Positions 5,458-10,321 of a DNA stretch of 10,321 nt are shown piece by piece (position 1 is the stretch's first letter; each line of letters opens with the position of its first letter). Source of the stretch: JAQVUB01 sp033809415 (GTDB lineage: Bacteria; Verrucomicrobiota; Lentisphaeria; Oligosphaerales; Oligosphaeraceae); assembly GCA_033809415.1 (NCBI GenBank), contig JAPXLT010000166.1, positions 1 to 10,321 on the forward strand, in the 5' to 3' direction. The notes beneath the pieces were generated by a model. That model was not told where the DNA came from. It did not search any database and saw only the letters and a program-made list of their open reading frames with translations. The position numbers and the translations under genes were made by a program.

Positions 5458-5934
5458 TCAGAGAAAATCCATTGTCTGCATTCGGTCTTCGATTGCCTGC
5501 ATGACTCGGTTCTCCGCCGCCCTCATTGAGGCACGTGCGCTGTCATCGCAGTCATCCTCGCCTTGCAGATGCAGAAGACCATGTATCGCGTACAGAAGCA
5601 GTTCCTTTGATGGAGACTGCCCGTAAAGCTCGGCATTCTTCACAGCTACTGCCGGGCACAAGTAGATTTCCACCAAAACGGGTTCTTCCTCCTCGGGAAA
5701 GCGCAAGTCCGGGTTGCGCAGGTCGTAGGTGATCACATCGGTCACCCCCTGGTGCCCTAGATGAAGGGCATTCAGTGCGGTCATCTCCTTTTCACTTAAC
5801 AAAATGAACTGCAAAATCCCAGGTTCCGCAAGCGGAAAATCCATAATTTGCAAAGCTTCCTGCAAGATGCGTTTAAACAAAGTCCGGTTCTTCAATGGCG
5901 GCACTGAAGCTCCGCGTTGCAACCTGATCTTCAT
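5458..5934 (-). CDS. ybeY: Endoribonuclease YbeY, rRNA maturation factor
   Basis: YbeY is a small metal-dependent RNase involved in 16S rRNA 3' end maturation and ribosome quality control. The 158 residues fit the family. TDVITYDL (65-72) corresponds to the conserved TDVLSF-like motif. The metal site is HGLLHLQGEDD (118-128): His118 and His122 are present, but the third ligand, His in the classical HGxLHLxGYDH, is Asp128 here, and the usual Tyr is Glu126. Asp is a plausible metal ligand, so activity is not excluded. The conserved Gly before the beta strand with EIYLC (89-93) is replaced by Val. The ATG overlaps the pgpH stop as ATGA (5934-5931), indicating translational coupling. The SD inside pgpH is weak (GAAGAG). 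The pgpH-ybeY pair is conserved in many phyla. Confidence 0.93.
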   Translation of the reverse strand: MKIRLQRGASVPPLKNRTLFKRILQEALQIMDFPLAEPGILQFILLSEKEMTALNALHLGHQGVTDVITYDLRNPDLRFPEEEEPVLVEIYLCPAVAVKNAELYGQSPSKELLLYAIHGLLHLQGEDDCDDSARASMRAAENRVMQAIEDRMQTMDFL

Positions 5935-8414
5935 GACTGCTCTTCAGACTCTTCGTTGGTTTGGTCTGGATACTTTGGCCGGAAATGATACATGTCCGTG
6001 AAGGTTCGCAAAAAACTCTGCCGGATCGCCTCGAGCTCGGAGGTGGTGATGTCAGCTTCTGCGAACTGGTTGTCACTCCACTTGTCATCAAGGATTTTAT
6101 TGATCATGCGCTCGACATTTTCAGCCGTCAATCCTCCGTCCTTCTCTTTTTCCAAACGCTGCAGGAATTCTTTCAAGCGCCGTTCCTGATCCTCGCTGGC
6201 GTCGGAGCCGGACTGCAACAGCTCTGCGGCATTCTGCAACAGGCGGTTGTGATCTTGAGGGCTGCCGGCCAGGGAACGCACGGCAGCTTCACAGGCGTCG
6301 GCCAAGCTGACAATAACAATTTCTTTCTGTAGCGGCGGAGAATGCGGATAGCGGAACTGACTCTCTTCCGGCATTGGCTGCTTTTCTTTTTTTGCTGCGC
6401 ATCGAGCCTTTTCATAAAAATAGGTCAACAGGCTGTTGCCGTGATGCTGCTCGATGGCGGAACGAATCGCCCTCCGCAAATGATATTTCTGCGCCAACGC
6501 CATCCCGTCGCTGATGTGCGACGTGATGATCTGGCAACTTTTTTCCGGAGCTAGCTGATCATGCGGATTCGAACCCTGCCGCATGTTTTCAGCAAAATAT
6601 CCGGGGTTTTCGAGCTTTCCAATATCGTGGAAAAGCGCCATGACCCGGGTCAGCAAGGCATTGGCCTGGATCGAGTTTGCCGCAGACTCGGCAATGGTGG
6701 CAACATTCATGCTATGCTGAAAAGTGCCCGGCGCCTCCTGTTGCAGACGGCGCAGCAATGGATGATTCGTATCATTGAGTTCGAGAAGTGTCGTTAAGGT
6801 TACCAGACCGAAGCAGGACTCGAACAGGGGCAGTAAAAGCATGCATAACAATGCTATCAGCAATCCATTCATGTAAGAATAGACCAGTACTTGCGGCAGG
6901 ATCTGGATGAAACTGTTGAAAAGGGTGTTCTGCTCAAAAGCAAAAAAGACCTGTGACAGCATGATGGCAAAGCCAACCGCAAAGCCCCCCATGATAAAGT
7001 CCCGACGCTGTTTGGCATATTGAAAAAAGGCGACACCAACCAGCGTCACAAATAATGAATAGTGAAAGAGCTGATATTGCAGGGGACCAGTCGAAATCTG
7101 CAAGGGAAGCAAGGCGGAAATGAGCACAGCGGTGCAGATGGCAATGCGTCCGCCAAGAAGATTTGCCAGCAGGGACGGGATCAGCGACAAGGGCAGCAGA
7201 CAGAGCAACCAGGCAAGAGGCCAGTCATAGGTGCTGTAAAGGTAAAGAGCAATAAAAGTCAGAAGAAAGTGTAAAGTCAAAGCAACCGAGCTGACTACCA
7301 GGCGCTGGCTGAAGTTAGCCGGTGAAATCTGGATTCTATTCAGGCAGAAAAAATAACTGGCAAGGAATAATGTCAGCAAAATCAGCCGGATCAGATTTGC
7401 CTGGTTGAATTCCAGGAGAAATATACTGCGACCCGGCTTGTGACGTTGCTTGCCGGCAGCCAAATATGCTGCCAGAATGGCTGCCTCCCGCTGGGATGGC
7501 TCAATCAGCAGGTCCCCCGCCTGAAACTGTTCATCGGAGAATTCAAGCCTGGCCAGGGCATTTTCTTGCAGCCTGCGGCTTTTCTCCTCATTATATTCCA
7601 GCGTAGCCTCGAGCAGTTCAGACTCCCGGAAGAACGATAAGTCTAAACGTCGCCGCCCAATCCGGTTGCCGAAATCCTCTTCGAGTCTCTGATAAGCTTC
7701 CTCGATGGTCAGCAAACTGGAAAAGTCCCGAATGATCTGATGTTCATCGGTAAAGATGATGACTTCCTGATTTCCACTGTACTGCATCGACTGGGCAGCA
7801 GAGCTGTCCCAACCGGGATCGAGAAGTCCACTTTCCAGAACCTCATCAAGACAGCGGAAAAAGAGGCTGAATGCATTTTCATTGCGAAAAATCTTCTGCA
7901 AATCCAACTGTTGCTCATTCGGCAGAGCTTTTTCCGGCATGGTCAGGAGTACCTGGATTTGCTGTCTGAAATTTTCCCGGATACGCCCGGCTTTACTCTC
8001 TTTTAAATCGAAAACGGGGGGAAGCTGTTCAAGCACAACGCGTCGGGCTTCCTCCATTTTTTCCGGATCCCGGAAGGAAAAGGGGAACTCCGCAGTCAAG
8101 GAAAAGCTGGGAAATTGCTCGATGATTTTTAGCTGAATGGGCGCCTGAAGCTGGGTGCAGATAAGAAAAGCACCTGCCAGCCAAGTGATGCCAAATGACA
8201 AAAAAATGAACCAGTATCGACGTAGCAGATTCCGCAAGCACCTGCGCTCCGGACTCGAGGGCGTTCGAGGAGGGTCGGCGGAATCGCGTTCGTCCACATG
8301 CGGCATACTCAATTCCTCGTTGTCGACCGCTTCTTTCTTGGACGCGGCCGCAACAGCGGTATCCAGTTGCCGTGGCATATTGGAGGAATCTTCCTGGTGT
8401 TTGCTGCTTTTCAT
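5931..8414 (-). CDS. pgpH: 7TM-HD family c-di-AMP phosphodiesterase PgpH
   Basis: PgpH-type enzymes are membrane proteins that hydrolyse the second messenger cyclic di-AMP in the cytosol. The 827 residues contain, in order, a polar N-terminal tail (1-60), a transmembrane helix (about 66-88), a large extracytoplasmic 7TMR-HDED-like domain (about 90-335), a block of about seven membrane helices (340-530), and an HD phosphohydrolase domain. The HD metal ligands are all visible: PGTFQHS with His567, HDIGK with His596 and Asp597, SH with His633, EQHHG with His657/658, and LADACEA with Asp706. NPHDQLAP (616-623) and FRYP (687-690) are further PgpH signatures. The annotated ATG at 8414 has no SD. 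A good SD precedes Met37 (ATG at 8306), which would give 791 residues and keep every domain. The gene follows fabF after 106 bases with no terminator seen, so co-transcription is likely. No cyclase gene is in the window. Confidence 0.95.
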   Translation of the reverse strand: MKSSKHQEDSSNMPRQLDTAVAAASKKEAVDNEELSMPHVDERDSADPPRTPSSPERRCLRNLLRRYWFIFLSFGITWLAGAFLICTQLQAPIQLKIIEQFPSFSLTAEFPFSFRDPEKMEEARRVVLEQLPPVFDLKESKAGRIRENFRQQIQVLLTMPEKALPNEQQLDLQKIFRNENAFSLFFRCLDEVLESGLLDPGWDSSAAQSMQYSGNQEVIIFTDEHQIIRDFSSLLTIEEAYQRLEEDFGNRIGRRRLDLSFFRESELLEATLEYNEEKSRRLQENALARLEFSDEQFQAGDLLIEPSQREAAILAAYLAAGKQRHKPGRSIFLLEFNQANLIRLILLTLFLASYFFCLNRIQISPANFSQRLVVSSVALTLHFLLTFIALYLYSTYDWPLAWLLCLLPLSLIPSLLANLLGGRIAICTAVLISALLPLQISTGPLQYQLFHYSLFVTLVGVAFFQYAKQRRDFIMGGFAVGFAIMLSQVFFAFEQNTLFNSFIQILPQVLVYSYMNGLLIALLCMLLLPLFESCFGLVTLTTLLELNDTNHPLLRRLQQEAPGTFQHSMNVATIAESAANSIQANALLTRVMALFHDIGKLENPGYFAENMRQGSNPHDQLAPEKSCQIITSHISDGMALAQKYHLRRAIRSAIEQHHGNSLLTYFYEKARCAAKKEKQPMPEESQFRYPHSPPLQKEIVIVSLADACEAAVRSLAGSPQDHNRLLQNAAELLQSGSDASEDQERRLKEFLQRLEKEKDGGLTAENVERMINKILDDKWSDNQFAEADITTSELEAIRQSFLRTFTDMYHFRPKYPDQTNEESEEQS
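8304..8318 (-). promoter_or_regulatory. Internal ribosome binding site supporting a shorter PgpH
   Basis: GAGGA (8318-8314) lies seven bases before the in-frame ATG at 8306-8304 (Met37 of the longest frame). The ATG at 8414 has only AAAATCCGTCT in front of it, and the ATG at 8378 (Met13) has an AGGAAG about ten bases upstream. On SD quality Met37 is the best start. All choices leave the first membrane helix intact. Confidence 0.5.
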
Positions 8415-8520
8415 AGACGGATTTTCAAAAGAAACCGGCTTCCCTTTTCAAGTGGCACCCAAAAAGCGTCTTTAAACCTAGCGCATATTGTCGCCCAGAA
8501 TTTTTCGTGTCTTTTCGTTG

Positions 8521-9765
8521 TTAAAAGCGTTTGTAAATCACCGCTGCATTATGTCCGCCAAAGCCCAGGTTGATCTTCAAGGCAGCCCGGACTTCCTGTT
8601 TCCGGCAGGTGTTGGGAACATAATCCAGGTCACATTCCGGATCCGGAGTTTCGTAGTTCATCGTGCCGGGAATGATGTTGTTGCGGATGGCTTCCACACA
8701 GACAACTGATTCAAAGCCCCCGGCAGCTCCCAGCATGTGCCCGGTCTGCGCTTTGCTGCTGCTGATTGCCGTCCGATAGGCGTGTTCGCCTAGAGCTAGT
8801 TTGATCGCACGGGTTTCAACCGCGTCATTGATCGGCGTCGAGGTGCCGTGTGCATTAATGTAGTCAATGTCCTCCGCCTTCATTCCGGCGGTGCGCAAAG
8901 CATTTTGAATCGCCGCCGCCGCTCCGGAACCGTCTGAAGCCGGCGCAGTTATGTGATAAGCATCACAGCTGGCGCCGTACCCGGCAACTTCCGCCAGGGG
9001 AACCGCACCGCGTGCCAAAGCATGTTCGAGTTCCTCGAGCACTAGGATGCCGGCGCCCTCGGCAAAGACGAAACCATCCCGGTTGGCATCAAAGGGCCGG
9101 CTGGCACGTGTCGGATCATCATTGCGCGTACTCAAGGCGCGCATCGAAGAAAAGGCAGCAATGCTCAGCGGAACCAGGGCGGCTTCACTGCCCCCCGTCA
9201 GCATGACATCGGCATCATTGCGGCGGATGATCCAGGACGCTTCGCCAATTGCATGCAGGGCGCTGGCGCAGGCACTGTTCAAACCGAAATTCGGTCCCTT
9301 GAAACCGTGTTTGATGGCCAGGAACCCTGCACCCATGTCGGCAATCAACATGGGGATGGTCATCGGCGAGACCCGCCCCGAGCCGCGCCCGGAAAGCACT
9401 TCCTGCTGATGGCAGGTGGTGGCAATGCCGCCAATGCCGGAAGCGACCAGTGCCCCGGCACGGTTGAAATCCATCTCGGCATTATTCAGCAGTCCTGCCT
9501 GAGTTAATGCCTCATGTGCAGCAGCCACCGCATAATGGCAGTAGAGATCGAGCCGGTTGGCTTCCTTGACGTCCAGATAACGGCTGATATCGAAATTCTT
9601 GACCTCCCCGGCAATGCGGCTGCGATATTCACTGGCATCAAAACGGGTCAAAGGCCCGATGCCGGACACTCCGGCGAGCAAATTTTTCCATGCTTCCGGC
9701 ACGGAACAGCCCAACGGTGAAACGACGCCCATCCCGGTAACAACAACACGTCGCCAGGTACTCAT
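8521..9765 (-). CDS. fabF: Beta-ketoacyl-ACP synthase II
   Basis: FabF performs the decarboxylative condensation of malonyl-ACP with acyl-ACP in fatty acid elongation in the cytosol. The 414 residues match the family. VVVTGMGVVSPLG (7-19) is the usual N-terminus. The Cys-His-His triad is complete: Cys166 in NSACASAL, His306 in NAHGTSTP and His343 in TGHMLGAAG, with Lys338 in front. GFGGHNA (401-407) closes the protein. All are about three residues offset from E. coli FabF. AGGAG lies seven bases before the ATG and fixes the start. The gene follows acpP, its protein partner, but a terminator stands between them, so fabF probably has its own promoter in 9766-9860 or depends on read-through. FabF rather than FabB is favoured by motif style and the neighbouring acpP. 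Confidence 0.96.
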   Translation of the reverse strand: MSTWRRVVVTGMGVVSPLGCSVPEAWKNLLAGVSGIGPLTRFDASEYRSRIAGEVKNFDISRYLDVKEANRLDLYCHYAVAAAHEALTQAGLLNNAEMDFNRAGALVASGIGGIATTCHQQEVLSGRGSGRVSPMTIPMLIADMGAGFLAIKHGFKGPNFGLNSACASALHAIGEASWIIRRNDADVMLTGGSEAALVPLSIAAFSSMRALSTRNDDPTRASRPFDANRDGFVFAEGAGILVLEELEHALARGAVPLAEVAGYGASCDAYHITAPASDGSGAAAAIQNALRTAGMKAEDIDYINAHGTSTPINDAVETRAIKLALGEHAYRTAISSSKAQTGHMLGAAGGFESVVCVEAIRNNIIPGTMNYETPDPECDLDYVPNTCRKQEVRAALKINLGFGGHNAAVIYKRF

Positions 9766-9860
9766 AGTGGGACTCCTAAAGACTCCTTAGAAATGCCAAA
9801 AGCCATGCAAGACTTTGGCGGTCAGAAACTGATGCTTAAACAAACGATAATATAACACCG

Positions 9861-9899
9861 AAAAAACAAAGGCCACAACCCTCCAGGAGCGTGGCCTTT
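9861..9899 (-). terminator. Rho-independent terminator of acpP
   Basis: On the minus strand AAAGGCCAC (9899-9891) pairs perfectly with GTGGCCTTT (9876-9868) across a 14-base loop. G and six T (9866-9861) follow. It lies 69 bases after the acpP stop and about 95 bases before the fabF start. There is no A tract on the other side, so it is directional. Confidence 0.85.
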
Positions 9900-9910
9900 C
9901 CGCATGTCCT

Positions 9911-9932
9911 GAAGGATAAAGCAATATCCTTC
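9911..9932 (-). other. Second hairpin in the acpP 3' region
   Basis: GAAGGATA (9911-9918) and TATCCTTC (9925-9932) form a perfect 8-bp stem with a 6-base loop, with no T tract. TCCTGAA (9907-9913) is also complementary to TTCAGGA (9952-9958). That longer pairing overlaps and would exclude the hairpin, so two alternative folds exist in the stretch between the acpP stop and its terminator. Role unknown; it may stabilise the abundant acpP mRNA. Confidence 0.5.
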
Positions 9933-9967
9933 CGGAAAACGGACCTTATTGTTCAGGATTGACGCAT

Positions 9968-10219
9968 TCAGGCTTCAGGCTCAGCCTTTTCATTAATATA
10001 GCTGAGCGCCTGGCCGACGGTTGTCATCTTCTCTACCACATCATCCGGAATCTTGATGCCGAAAGCTTCTTCAAATTCCATGACCAGTTCCACCGTATCA
10101 AGCGAATCAGCACCCAAGTCTTCTATGAAACGAGCGTTTTCTTGTACCTGATCTTCACGAACGCCCAGCTGCTCGACAATGATCTTTTTGACGCGATCTT
10201 CAACGTTGCTGTTTGCCAT
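9968..10219 (-). CDS. acpP: Acyl carrier protein
   Basis: AcpP carries growing acyl chains on a 4'-phosphopantetheine arm during fatty acid synthesis. It also feeds acyl groups into phospholipid and, where present, lipid A synthesis. The 83 residues match the usual size and acidic composition. The attachment motif GADSLDTVEL (36-45) has the modified Ser39, followed by the acidic helix II region EFEEAFGIKIPDD (48-60). AGGAG lies six bases before the ATG and fixes the start. It is followed by its own terminator and then fabF, an order common in bacteria. The usual upstream fabG is not in the visible 102 bases, which show no convincing promoter. Confidence 0.98.
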   Translation of the reverse strand: MANSNVEDRVKKIIVEQLGVREDQVQENARFIEDLGADSLDTVELVMEFEEAFGIKIPDDVVEKMTTVGQALSYINEKAEPEA

Positions 10220-10321
10220 GTATTACTCCTGATGTTTGTTGGTGATCTCAATTCAGAAAAACATCCCCGATACTTGACGGATAATGAAAATGAACCATAT
10301 CAAGGGAATCCGTATAATTTA

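Noticed and set aside
8415..8520. c-di-AMP (ydaO-type) riboswitch or terminator upstream of pgpH
   Set aside because: The 106-base gap shows no stable hairpin or riboswitch-like motif.
9849..9878. Possible fabF promoter: TTGTGG and TATATT with 18-base spacing on the minus strand
   Set aside because: The -35 matches only TTG and lies inside the acpP terminator stem. It is too weak to list, though fabF needs some promoter in this gap or read-through.

Overview
The window looks like chromosomal DNA of a diderm-type, non-model bacterium. Core metabolism genes with moderate GC and clear Shine-Dalgarno (SD) sequences alternate with gaps full of very short tandem repeats. A PVC-group origin (for example Lentisphaerota) would fit the PgpH-YbeY-CorC gene order and the repeat-rich gaps. 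That is a low-confidence inference, because no rRNA or other marker is present.

Layout, left to right. Positions 1-824 (minus) hold the N-terminal part of an exported sensor-like protein of the ABC-substrate-binding-related type. The gene runs off the left edge and is intact as far as it goes. A 362-base divergent gap follows, with a 16-unit heptanucleotide array that includes a strong G-quadruplex motif, and candidate promoters for both flanking genes. Next is gap (glyceraldehyde-3-phosphate dehydrogenase, plus strand, 1187-2185), closed by a long bidirectional terminator.

All remaining genes are on the minus strand, read right to left: acpP (acyl carrier protein), its own terminator, fabF (ketoacyl-ACP synthase II), pgpH (7TM-HD c-di-AMP phosphodiesterase), ybeY (rRNA maturation endonuclease, overlapping pgpH by 4 bases), a CNNM/CorC-type CBS-domain membrane protein, and a double-domain CDP-alcohol phosphatidyltransferase that looks like a PgsA-PssA fusion. 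The group links fatty acid elongation and phospholipid headgroup attachment with c-di-AMP turnover, ion transport and ribosome quality control. The pgpH-ybeY-corC core is a known conserved neighbourhood.

The most unusual content is the repeats. Three blocks of an ATGGAC/GTCCAT short-period element lie around the CorC-type gene. Two of them share a perfect 49-bp inverted repeat flanking that gene, and two form a 219-bp imperfect palindrome between ybeY and the CorC-type gene. All three have the same outer end with a degenerate GGGAC unit. An 11-bp direct repeat array sits directly in front of the SD of the phosphatidyltransferase gene. I see no complete mobile element, CRISPR array, tRNA or rRNA, and no defence or biosynthetic system.
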